This document shows, piece by piece, positions 44,450 through 53,737 of a stretch of 64,000 nt of DNA. Each line of letters opens with the position of its first letter. Positions within the stretch are counted from its first letter, which is position 1. This DNA is from Streptomyces sp. NBC_01408 (GTDB lineage Bacteria; Actinomycetota; Actinomycetes; Streptomycetales; Streptomycetaceae), in contig NZ_JAPEPJ010000002.1 of the NCBI RefSeq assembly GCF_026340255.1, forward strand, positions 496,001 through 560,000, written 5' to 3'. The position numbers and the translations under genes were made by a program. The notes beneath the pieces are model-generated. The model was not told the DNA's origin. It made no database searches and saw nothing but the letters and a program-made list of their open reading frames with translations.

Positions 44450-44504
44450 TTGAACATGTTCAAAGAACCTCGTAGAGTCACCCCTGCGAGTTGAACGCGT
44501 TCAA
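44450..44504 (+). promoter_or_regulatory. Promoter of the YndJ operon with two identical-type palindromic operators
   Basis: -35 TTGAAC (44450-44455), a 17-bp spacer and -10 TAGAGT (44473-44478) form a standard promoter. Two perfect palindromes flank it: TTGAACATGTTCAA (44450-44463), containing the -35, and TTGAACGCGTTCAA (44491-44504), just past the expected start. Their centres are 41 bp apart, about four helical turns, so a dimeric repressor could occupy both. Confidence 0.8.
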
Positions 44505-44534
44505 AGCGTTGATCCGCACTTCGGGGGAGTCCAC

Positions 44535-45413
44535 GTGACGGCACTGGTGAACGTGATCGTCACCCTGGGCATGCTCTACGTCCTGCCCGCCGGCCTGCGC
44601 CTGATCGACCCGGCCGGGCTGCGCCGCACCGCCCGGCTCTGGCCCCTGCTCGCCGCCCCCGGGGCCGTGTGCCTCTGGCTGCCGCGGGGTGGCCTCGCCA
44701 CGGCGCTCGCGGCACTCTACGCGGCGGCCACCCTGGCCCTCGCGGCGCGGGCCCCGGCCCGGCTGCTGCGCACCCTCCGCCGGACGGCCACCGGCGGACC
44801 CCGCCCGCTGGCCCCGACCGAGGTCGCCGTGCTCACGGCCCTGGCCTCGCCGTCGGTCGCCGGGGTGGCCCTGGTCGCCGAACGGGCCGGACACCGGCTC
44901 TTCGGCTTCGACCTCGACATCCTGGCGCTGACCGTGCCGCACTTCCACTACGCCGGATTCGCGGCCGCGCTGGTCGCCGGGCTGGTCTGCCGGGCGGCGG
45001 CGCGAAAGACAGGCCCCTGGGCCGCCGGGGCGGCGTACAGCGTCCCCGCGGGCACCCTGCTCGTCCTCCTCGGCTACTTCGTCGCCGACTGGGCCGAGCT
45101 GGTGGGCGCGGTGGTCCTGACCGGCGGGATGTGGGCCGTGGCCCTGCTGACCTGGCGGGAGATCCGGCCCTCGGCCCTCGACCGGACCACCCGGGGCCTG
45201 CTGGCGGTCTCGGCGGCCGTCCTCGTCGCCACCATGCTGCTCGCCCTGTGGTGGGCGGCCGGCGAGGCCACCGGCATCACGCACCCCACCCTGACCTGGA
45301 TGGCCGCGACCCACGGCCTCGGCAACGCGCTCGGCTTCGCCCTGTGCTCGGTGCTGGCCTGGCGCCGGCTGACCGAAGGGGCACCCAACCGTCCGGAGGA
45401 GACCACCCCATGA
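44535..45413 (+). CDS. YndJ-like membrane protein
   Basis: A 292-residue polytopic membrane protein with eight or more hydrophobic segments. ALTVPHFHYAGFAAALVAGL with a His pair in a membrane segment and THGLGNALGFALCSVLAW near the C-terminus are typical of the YndJ family. GGGGGAG lies 6-7 nt before GTG 44535. Its TGA overlaps the ATG of the DUF1990 gene (ATGA at 45410-45413). The function is unknown; these genes often travel with DUF1990. Expression is probably controlled by the palindromes upstream. Confidence 0.85.
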   Translation: MTALVNVIVTLGMLYVLPAGLRLIDPAGLRRTARLWPLLAAPGAVCLWLPRGGLATALAALYAAATLALAARAPARLLRTLRRTATGGPRPLAPTEVAVLTALASPSVAGVALVAERAGHRLFGFDLDILALTVPHFHYAGFAAALVAGLVCRAAARKTGPWAAGAAYSVPAGTLLVLLGYFVADWAELVGAVVLTGGMWAVALLTWREIRPSALDRTTRGLLAVSAAVLVATMLLALWWAAGEATGITHPTLTWMAATHGLGNALGFALCSVLAWRRLTEGAPNRPEETTP

Positions 45414-45943
45414 CCCGACTCATCGGCGCCGGCCGCAGCCTGTTCAGCTACCCCGACCGGGGTGCGACCGCCGGCGGCCCCCTGCCCGCCGGATACCACC
45501 ACCTGCGCCACCGCACCCGGATAGGACAGGGCCGCGCCGTCTTCGAGGCCGCCGGAGTCGCGGTCACCACCTTCCACGCCCACCGGACCTCGGGCATGCG
45601 GATGCGGGCCGATGCCGGCGCCGCCCGGCCCGGCAGCCGCGTGGTGGTCGGCATCGGCCTGGGCCCGCTGCGGATCACCGCTCCGTGCGAGGTGATCTGG
45701 ACGGCGTACGAGCCCACCCGCATCGGCTTCGCCTACGGGACGCTGGAGGGCCACCCCGAGAGCGGGGAGGAGTCCTTCGTCGTGGACATGGACGCCGACG
45801 GCACGGTGTGGTTCACCGTGACCGCCTTCAGCCGCCCGGGCCGCTGGTACACCCGGCTCGCGGGCCCCGCGGTGCCCTTCCTCCAGCTGCGGTACGCGCG
45901 CTGGCTGGGCCACACCCTGCGCAGGCTGGCCGCCGCTGCCTGA
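45410..45943 (+). CDS. DUF1990 family protein
   Basis: A 177-residue soluble protein of the DUF1990 family (similar in fold to SRPBCC-type lipid-binding proteins). It has YHHLRHRTRIGQGRAVFEAA, VVVGIGLGPLRITAPCEVIWT, RIGFAYGTLEGHPESGEESF and the C-terminal RPGRWYTRLAGPAVPFLQLRYARWLGHTL, given here as a region. GGAGGA before ATG 45410, and overlap with the YndJ stop, show translational coupling. A role with membranes or lipids is inferred only from its partners. Confidence 0.88.
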   Translation: MTRLIGAGRSLFSYPDRGATAGGPLPAGYHHLRHRTRIGQGRAVFEAAGVAVTTFHAHRTSGMRMRADAGAARPGSRVVVGIGLGPLRITAPCEVIWTAYEPTRIGFAYGTLEGHPESGEESFVVDMDADGTVWFTVTAFSRPGRWYTRLAGPAVPFLQLRYARWLGHTLRRLAAAA

Positions 45944-45963
45944 CCGGTCCGATACTGGAAGCG

Positions 45964-47403
45964 ATGGACTGGTTCACGGCGCCCGAGTACTGGCTGGGCC
46001 GGCTGGTCTTCCAGCGGGCCCTGGCCGGTGTCTACCTCCTCGCCTTCATCGGGGCCGCCCTGCAGTTCCGGGCCCTGATCGGAGCGCACGGCATGCTGCC
46101 CGTGCCGCGCTACGTGCGGTACGTGCCCTTCCGGCGCGCCCCGAGCCTGTTCCAACTGCGCTACTCGGACCGGCTCTTCGCGGGCTGCGCCTGGACCGGG
46201 GCGGCGCTGGCCGCCGCACTGGCCGCGGGGGCCGGGGACGAGGTGCCGCTGGCCGTGGCCATGGCCATGTGGGCCCTGCTGTGGCTGCTCTACCTCTCCA
46301 TCGTGAACGTGGGACAGACCTGGTACTCCTTCGGCTGGGAGTCCCTGCTGCTGGAGGTGGGCTTCCTCGCCGTCTTCCTCGGCAACGCCCGGACCGGGCC
46401 GCCGGTGCTGGTGCTGTGGCTGCTGCGCTGGGTGCTCTTCCGGGTGGAGTTCGGCGCGGGGCTGATCAAGATGCGCGGGGACCCCTGCTGGCGCAAGCTC
46501 ACCTGCTTGTACTTCCACCACGAGACGCAGCCGATGCCGGGGCCGCTGAGCTGGTTCTTCCACCACCTGCCCAAGCCCCTGCACCGGGTGGAGTGCGCCG
46601 CCAACCACGTCACGCAACTGCTGGTGCCGGTCCTGCTGTTCACCCCGCAGCCGGTGGCCTCGTACGCCGCTGGGACCATCGTGGCCACTCAGCTGTGGCT
46701 GGTGCTGTCGGGGAACTTCGCCTGGCTTAACTGGCTGACGATCACGCTGGCCCTGTCGGCCGTCGACTTCACCGGGCTCGCGGGCGCTCCCCCGGCCGCC
46801 GCCTCGCGCGCGGCGCCGGTGTGGTTCGTGGTCCTGGTCTGCGCCGTGACCGTCCTGGTGCTGGTGCTGAGCCGGCATCCGGTGCTCAACATGGTCTCGC
46901 GGCGCCAGGTGATGAACCGCTCCTTCGACTCGCTCCACCTCGTCAACACCTACGGGGCCTTCGGCACGGTGGGCCGGATCCGCGACGAGGTGGTCGTCGA
47001 GGGCACCGCCGACCGCGTGCCGCACACGGACGGGGACTGGCGGGAGTACGGCTTCAAGGGCAAACCGGGTGGACTGCGCAGGATGCCCCGCCAGTTCGCC
47101 CCGTACCACCTGCGCCTCGACTGGCTGATGTGGTTCGCCGCACTCTCCCCCGGCTACGCGCGCGACTGGTTCGGGCCGTTCGTGGAGCGGCTGCTGGCGG
47201 GGGACCGCGACACGCTGCGGCTGCTGCGCCACAACCCCTTCCCCGAAGCCCCGCCCCGCTATGTCCGGGCCGGTCTGTACCGCTACCGGTTCACCACCTG
47301 GCGGGAGCTGCGCGAGACGGGCGACTGGTGGCACCGCACGCTGCTGCGCGAGTACCTGCCGCCGACCCGTCTCGCGGACGCCGCCCGGTCAGAGCCCGAG
47401 TAG
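45964..47403 (+). CDS. Lipase maturation factor (LMF) family membrane protein
   Basis: A 479-residue membrane protein with several hydrophobic segments. LMF hallmarks include YSFGWESLLLEVGFLAVFLG, FRVEFGAGLIKMRGDPCWRKLTCLYFHHETQPMP (as a region), NMVSRRQVMNRSFDSLHLVNTYGAFGTVG and the soluble C-terminal part with EYGFKGKPGG. Eukaryotic members help lipases fold; bacterial ones are uncharacterised. GATACT lies 7 nt before ATG 45964, a possible leaderless -10, but GGAAG 3 nt away may act instead. It probably belongs to the YndJ-DUF1990 unit (20-bp gap). Its last 15 bp overlap the convergent epimerase-like gene. Confidence 0.88.
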   Translation: MDWFTAPEYWLGRLVFQRALAGVYLLAFIGAALQFRALIGAHGMLPVPRYVRYVPFRRAPSLFQLRYSDRLFAGCAWTGAALAAALAAGAGDEVPLAVAMAMWALLWLLYLSIVNVGQTWYSFGWESLLLEVGFLAVFLGNARTGPPVLVLWLLRWVLFRVEFGAGLIKMRGDPCWRKLTCLYFHHETQPMPGPLSWFFHHLPKPLHRVECAANHVTQLLVPVLLFTPQPVASYAAGTIVATQLWLVLSGNFAWLNWLTITLALSAVDFTGLAGAPPAAASRAAPVWFVVLVCAVTVLVLVLSRHPVLNMVSRRQVMNRSFDSLHLVNTYGAFGTVGRIRDEVVVEGTADRVPHTDGDWREYGFKGKPGGLRRMPRQFAPYHLRLDWLMWFAALSPGYARDWFGPFVERLLAGDRDTLRLLRHNPFPEAPPRYVRAGLYRYRFTTWRELRETGDWWHRTLLREYLPPTRLADAARSEPE

Positions 47404-48372
47404 CGCGGCCTCCCGCTCGGCGGAGATGCCCTTCTGCGGCCGGTCGGGCCGGTGGGGGGCCACGCCTCCGAGCGAACTCAGCCAGGTCCAGGTGTCGGCC
47501 ACGGTCTCCTCCACGGGCCGGCACACCAGGCCCGCCTCGAGGGCCTTCGTGACGTCGGCGCCGAACATGTAGTCGTACAGCTCGCCTTCCGGGAGCCAGA
47601 CGGGAAGCTCGGTCCAGGGCTCGATCCCGGCCGCCTCGATGGTGGCCGCGTCCGTCCAGCGCGCCTCGGCCACGGCTCCGGTGGCGGCGGCGCAGGCGTC
47701 CAGGAGACTGCCCATGGTGGCGTGGCCGAGCGGGGAGACCAGGTTGTACGCACCCCCGCGCCCGGCGGCTGCCGCGTCCAGCGTCCAGCGCGCGAGGTCG
47801 CGCACGTCGATGTACTGGAGCGGCAGGCCGGGGCGTCCGGGCGCGAGGAAGGGGCCGCCCCGGGCCAGCCGGTTCAGCCACCAGGGCAGCCGGCCGACGT
47901 TCTCGTACGGGCCCACGATCAGCCCGGCGCGAACCAGCAGGGCGCGGTCGCCGAAGGCGTCCAGGGCCGCGAGTTCACCGCCCCGCTTGTCCTCGGCGTA
48001 GGCCACGGCCCCGGCGTCGGGCGAGCCGTCGACGACCGGGCCGTCCTCGGCGAGGCCGGCCGGGGCCGGGTAGGCGTACACCGAGCGGCTGGAGATGTAC
48101 GCGTACCCTCCGACCCGGCCGCGCAGCAGGCGGGCGCTGTCACGGACGGCGCTGGGGGCGCCGCTCCAGGTGTCGACGACGAGGTCCCACTCCCCCGTGG
48201 CGAGGGCGTCCAGACCACCGGGGGCGGTGCGGTCCCCGTGCAGGGCCGAGGTGCCCGGCGGGGGCGCGTGGTGCCCGCGGTGGAAGACGGTCACCTCCCA
48301 GCCCCGGGCGAGGGCCCCCTCGGTGATCGCGCGTCCGACGAATTCTGTACCACCCAGCATCAGCAGCTTCAT
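47389..48372 (-). CDS. NAD-dependent epimerase/dehydratase family protein
   Basis: A 327-residue atypical extended SDR. MKLLMLGGTEFVGRAI is the nucleotide-binding start with GGTxFxG in place of GxxGxxG. VVDTWSGAPS, YAYISSRSVYAYP and the distant AYAEDKRGGE (YxxxK-like) form the active-site region. The substrate is unknown. ATG 48372 is used; GTG 48381, three codons earlier, is a weaker alternative. It is convergent with, and 15 bp into, the LMF gene. Confidence 0.87.
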   Translation of the reverse strand: MKLLMLGGTEFVGRAITEGALARGWEVTVFHRGHHAPPPGTSALHGDRTAPGGLDALATGEWDLVVDTWSGAPSAVRDSARLLRGRVGGYAYISSRSVYAYPAPAGLAEDGPVVDGSPDAGAVAYAEDKRGGELAALDAFGDRALLVRAGLIVGPYENVGRLPWWLNRLARGGPFLAPGRPGLPLQYIDVRDLARWTLDAAAAGRGGAYNLVSPLGHATMGSLLDACAAATGAVAEARWTDAATIEAAGIEPWTELPVWLPEGELYDYMFGADVTKALEAGLVCRPVEETVADTWTWLSSLGGVAPHRPDRPQKGISAEREAALLGL

Positions 48373-48483
48373 GTGGATCACCCTGCCGGTGCGGCGGAAC
48401 CCGCGGAACCCTTGATCGCCCTCAGCGATGACGCTCACGGCGTACGGGATACGGGAACCCGCCCGGGCCGGCGGTGGCCCGGC

Positions 48484-48505
48484 GCCCTGCCCGCCCGGGC
48501 AGGGC
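48484..48505 (-). terminator. Hairpin after the 57-residue peptide gene
   Basis: GCCCTGCCC (48484-48492) pairs perfectly with GGGCAGGGC (48497-48505) around GCCC, 50 bp past the peptide stop codon. It ends the short transcript before the epimerase gene. Confidence 0.7.
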
Positions 48506-48555
48506 AGCGCCCCCGGCACCGGTCGGGCGGGGGCGCTTGGGCTCGCGGCCCGGGG

Positions 48556-48729
48556 TCAGTCGATGCCGGGCAGGATGTGCGACTCCGCCAGGTCGTCCTC
48601 GTATCCCGCCAGCCTGATCGGGGCGGACCGGGCCCAGACCTCGAGACTGCCGAGCTCATCCGAGCGGGGTGTGGTCTTCCGCACCGTAGCTTCCAGCAGC
48701 ACCTGGTCGGGCTTCTTCTTGTCTGTCAC
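48556..48729 (-). CDS. 57-residue acidic peptide of unknown function
   Basis: A complete small gene: GTG 48729 is preceded by AAAGGAG with 6-nt spacing, the best ribosome binding site in the region, and a hairpin follows the stop. The product starts basic (MTDKKKPDQ), has a helical middle (VLLEATVRKT, ELGSLEVWARS) and a C-terminal AGYEDDLAESHILPGID rich in acidic residues. There is no Cys, signal peptide or membrane segment. The leader/core look resembles ribosomally made modified peptides, but no modifying enzymes of a known class lie beside it. It is divergent from the HD-domain gene (276 bp). Confidence 0.72.
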   Translation of the reverse strand: MTDKKKPDQVLLEATVRKTTPRSDELGSLEVWARSAPIRLAGYEDDLAESHILPGID

Positions 48730-49005
48730 CGCGCACTCCTTTGTGTCGCGTAACCCGGCAGGCGAACCGCGCCGGGCAAGGGAGAAAGGGATACCGGACG
48801 CGGTGGCGCCATGGTGGAGCTTGGCCCGGTTGGGGCCGTCTTGATGCCCCTCAGAGTACACATATGAGCGCACCCCCGCTCGATGGAAAGGCAAAACCCA
48901 CTCCGACTGCTTGTTTTCGCCGCGAGTTCAGCAAGTCGTGGGTCGCGGCGTCCGCGACGGATGGTCTGCTCGACGCCGGCGTACGCGCGACGGAGGGAGC
49001 GGCCG

Positions 49006-49566
49006 GTGACGAAGTCCGGTGTGGTGGAGGTCAGTTGTGTCGAGGAGCTGATGGAGATGCTGCTCGCCTGCCGCGGCGCCTGGGACACGCCCGACCGCAG
49101 CGGCGACCCGGTCGACCTGCACGACCACGGGCTTCAGACGGCGGCCCTGTTGCGCCGGTCACACCCCGCCGACAAGGAGCTCCAGGTCGCCGGCCTGGTC
49201 CACGACCTCGGCCATCTGCTCCGTCCGGGTGACGACGCCGGCCACGCCGACCACGCGGCCGCGGCCCTGCGCCCGCTGCTGGGCGAGCGGGTGGCCCGGC
49301 TGGTACGGCTGCACGTGCCGGCCAAGCGCTACCTGGCCGCGGTGGAGCCGGAGCGGGCGCTGTCCCCGCAGAGTGCGCTGACCCTGCGGGCGCAGGGCGG
49401 GGTGATGGGCGAGGCGGAGATCCGCGCCTTCGCGGCCGACCGGGACGCGGAGGCGGCGGTGACCCTGCGCCAGGCTGACGACGCGGGCAAGGTGCCGGGC
49501 CTGGACGCGGGGTCGATGGAGGACTGGCGGCCGGTCCTGGAACTGGTGGCCGCGTCCTCTTCCTGA
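49006..49566 (+). CDS. HD-domain protein, PhnZ/MIOX-like diiron oxygenase candidate
   Basis: A 186-residue HD-superfamily protein. DLHDHGLQTAALLRRS, LQVAGLVHDLGHLL (HD pair), HADHAAAALRPLLG and VRLHVPAKRYL give the His/Asp metal ligands in the order seen in PhnZ and myo-inositol oxygenase, which use a mixed-valent diiron centre to cleave C-C or C-P bonds with O2. A phosphohydrolase activity is the alternative. GGAGGGAG 6-7 nt before GTG 49006 fixes the start. The stop codon lies in a perfect 16-bp tandem duplication. Confidence 0.8.
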   Translation: MTKSGVVEVSCVEELMEMLLACRGAWDTPDRSGDPVDLHDHGLQTAALLRRSHPADKELQVAGLVHDLGHLLRPGDDAGHADHAAAALRPLLGERVARLVRLHVPAKRYLAAVEPERALSPQSALTLRAQGGVMGEAEIRAFAADRDAEAAVTLRQADDAGKVPGLDAGSMEDWRPVLELVAASSS

Positions 49567-49591
49567 GGGCCCGGTTTCCTGAGGGCCCGGT
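49560..49591 (+). repeat. 16-bp perfect tandem duplication spanning a stop codon
   Basis: TTCCTGAGGGCCCGGT occurs twice in tandem (49560-49575 and 49576-49591). The first copy contains the TGA of the HD-domain gene. It looks like a recent slippage or repair duplication. Confidence 0.95.
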
Positions 49592-49620
49592 CCGCGCTCC
49601 GGCCGCCGGGCCCCGGGTTC

Positions 49621-51096
49621 CTACCAGTTGGCGGGCGCGTAGTCCTTGAGGAAGACGCCGAACAGGTCCTCGCCCGCCTCGCCGCGGACGACGGGGTCGT
49701 AGACCCGGGCCGCGCCGTCGATCAGGTCCAGGGGGGCGTGGAAACCCTCCTCGGCGAGGCGCAGCTTGTCGAAGTGGGGGCGCTCGTCGGTGATCCAGCC
49801 GGTGTCGACCGAGGTCATCAGGATGCGGTCGGTCTGGAACATCTCCTGGCCGCTGGTCCGCGTCACCATGTTCATCGCGGCCTTGGCGGCATTGGTGTTC
49901 GGGTGGCCCGCACCCTTGTAGCCACGGCTGAAGACGCCCTCCATCGCCGAGACGTTCACGACGTACGCACGCCCGCTGGACGCCTCCCGGGCGGCCTCGG
50001 CCATGGCCGGCCGGAGCGCGCTGATCAGGATGAAGGGCGACGTGTAGTTGCACAGCTGGGTCTCGAGCAGCTCCACCGGGGAGATCTGGTCGATGGTCTG
50101 CACCCAGGTGTTGCTATCGACGACGTCGGGCAGCAGGCCGCCCGCGTCGATGGCGGTTCCGGCGAGGTGCCGCTCCAGGCTGGCGTTGCCCGCCACCAGG
50201 GCGAGGTCGGCGACCTTCTGTGCCTCGAGCCCGGTCACGCCGATGGGCAGCGCCGCCAGGCCGTCGACCGCACCGGAGTTGAAGGCGCCGATGACGTGGT
50301 GGGCGGGGAGCTCGCCGGCGGGAAGCGGGGCGCTCTCACCCTCGACCAGCGCCGCGTAGGCGCTGGGCAGGCGGCGTACGGTCTGCGTCGCGTTGTTGAT
50401 CAGGATGTCGAGGGGACCGGCCTCGGCCACCTGGTCGGCGAGGGCCACGGACTGGGCCGGGTCGCGCAGGTCGATGCCGACGACCTCCAGGCGGTGCATC
50501 CAGTCCGCGGAGTCCTCCATCGCCTTGAAGCGGCGGATGGCGTCCTTGGGGAAGCGCGTGGTGATCGTGGTGTGGGCGCCGTCGCGCAGCAGCCGCAGCG
50601 CGATGTACATGCCGATCTTGGCCCGGCCGCCGGTGAGCAGCGCGCGCTTGCCGGTGAGGTCGACACGGGCCTCCCGCCTGGCCCGGTTCTCGACGGCGCA
50701 CTCCGGGCAGAGCTGGTGATAGAAGTAGTCGACCTCGACGTACCGTGTCTTGCAGATGTAGCAGGAGCGCGGACGCTGGAGTATCCCGGCGATCCGGCCG
50801 GCCTCCGTGACCGAGGAGGGCAGGAGGCCCTCGGTCTCGTCGTCGATGCGCTCGGCGGAGCCGGTCGCGGTCGCCTCGGTGACGGCCTTGTCGTTGGCGG
50901 TCTTGGCTGCGCGGCGCTCCTGGCGGCGGCGCTGCTTGACCGTGCGGTAGAGCCCGGCGGTGGCGCGGCGTACGGTGACGGCGTCCGGGTGGTCGACGTC
51001 GAGCTTGTCCAGCTCGTCGAGCACGCTGAGGCAGAGCTCCAGCCGCTCGGGGTCGATGCCCGGTCCGTAGTCGTGGCTTTCCTCGGTCACCGTCAT
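49621..51096 (-). CDS. SDR-family oxidoreductase with N-terminal zinc-ribbon-like module
   Basis: A 491-residue fusion. Residues 1-90 are helical and charged, with a basic patch (KQRRRQERRAAK). CYIC and CPEC, about 18 residues apart at about 120-140, form a likely zinc site. The SDR domain follows with LLTGGRAKIGMYIALRLL (TGxxxxIG), LDILINNATQ, VVNVSAMEG and a YKGAG-NTNAAKAA stretch where the catalytic Tyr and Lys are expected. It is longer than classical SDRs (about 250). ATG 51096 is chosen (AAGGA about 12 nt upstream); ATG 51129 is possible. Substrate unknown. Confidence 0.85.
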   Translation of the reverse strand: MTVTEESHDYGPGIDPERLELCLSVLDELDKLDVDHPDAVTVRRATAGLYRTVKQRRRQERRAAKTANDKAVTEATATGSAERIDDETEGLLPSSVTEAGRIAGILQRPRSCYICKTRYVEVDYFYHQLCPECAVENRARREARVDLTGKRALLTGGRAKIGMYIALRLLRDGAHTTITTRFPKDAIRRFKAMEDSADWMHRLEVVGIDLRDPAQSVALADQVAEAGPLDILINNATQTVRRLPSAYAALVEGESAPLPAGELPAHHVIGAFNSGAVDGLAALPIGVTGLEAQKVADLALVAGNASLERHLAGTAIDAGGLLPDVVDSNTWVQTIDQISPVELLETQLCNYTSPFILISALRPAMAEAAREASSGRAYVVNVSAMEGVFSRGYKGAGHPNTNAAKAAMNMVTRTSGQEMFQTDRILMTSVDTGWITDERPHFDKLRLAEEGFHAPLDLIDGAARVYDPVVRGEAGEDLFGVFLKDYAPANW

Positions 51097-51422
51097 GGCC
51101 GCTGCCGTTCCTTGATCACTCGTCCGCATCCGCCTGCTGCGGAAGTCCCCAAAAGGGAAACTGTACGGATTCCCCGCGCCCGGAACCAAACCCGATCACG
51201 CGCCCCTCACGCTCCGCGAACCCGGTGTCACCTGACGGAGCGGTGAAGGCGCGGTGACGGCGCCCGGCGGGAGCGCGCCGCACTGGATCTGTACTGCCTC
51301 TGTACTGCGTCCGCACTACCTCTGCAGTGATCCCGTACTCCGCCTGGACTATGCCTGGAGGATGACTCGTGACCTCCTTCGGGAGGAGGAACAGTTCGTC
51401 CTGGTGGGGCATTGTGGAACTT
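51097..51422. other. 326-bp divergent intergenic region with phased repeats and a UUCG hairpin
   Basis: The region holds seven 11-bp-period repeats (51277-51353) and a compact hairpin CCTCC-TTCG-GGAGG at 51373-51386 whose 3' arm is a perfect Shine-Dalgarno core. TACAGT (complement of 51155-51160) is a candidate -10 for the minus-strand SDR gene. There is no gene in the gap. Confidence 0.6.
51277..51353 (+). repeat. Seven tandem 11-bp repeats with pattern YCYGNACT upstream of the DMT gene
   Basis: Consecutive 11-mers start at 51277, 51288, 51299, 51310, 51321, 51332 and 51343. Each keeps C at position 2, G at 4, A at 6 and T at 8; units two and three share TCTGTACTGC exactly. The period equals one helical turn and is not a multiple of three. 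Confidence 0.8.
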
Positions 51423-53614
<2,192 letters not shown>

Positions 53615-53737
53615 GGGGCGCAACAGGGCGCGCTCCAGCGGAAATTGACAGGGTATCGACGTGTGGCGACCGGCGGGCGGGGGTGGCGCGGTAGCGTCGG
53701 CACTCCCCGCACATCGAAGCACGCAGGAGCGCACGCA

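Noticed and set aside
44450..44504. LexA (SOS) boxes
   Set aside because: Actinobacterial LexA sites need GAAC-N4-GTTC; these palindromes have only two bases between the half-sites.
48556..48729. Lasso-peptide precursor
   Set aside because: A Gly-to-Glu ring can be imagined in GYEDDLAE, but there is no Thr at the -2 position and no B, C or E maturation genes nearby; it is kept only as a peptide of unknown type.
51277..51364. Coding origin for the 11-bp repeats
   Set aside because: An 11-nt period is not a multiple of three and the overlapping frames have no domain character; an eighth unit at 51354 fits too poorly to count.
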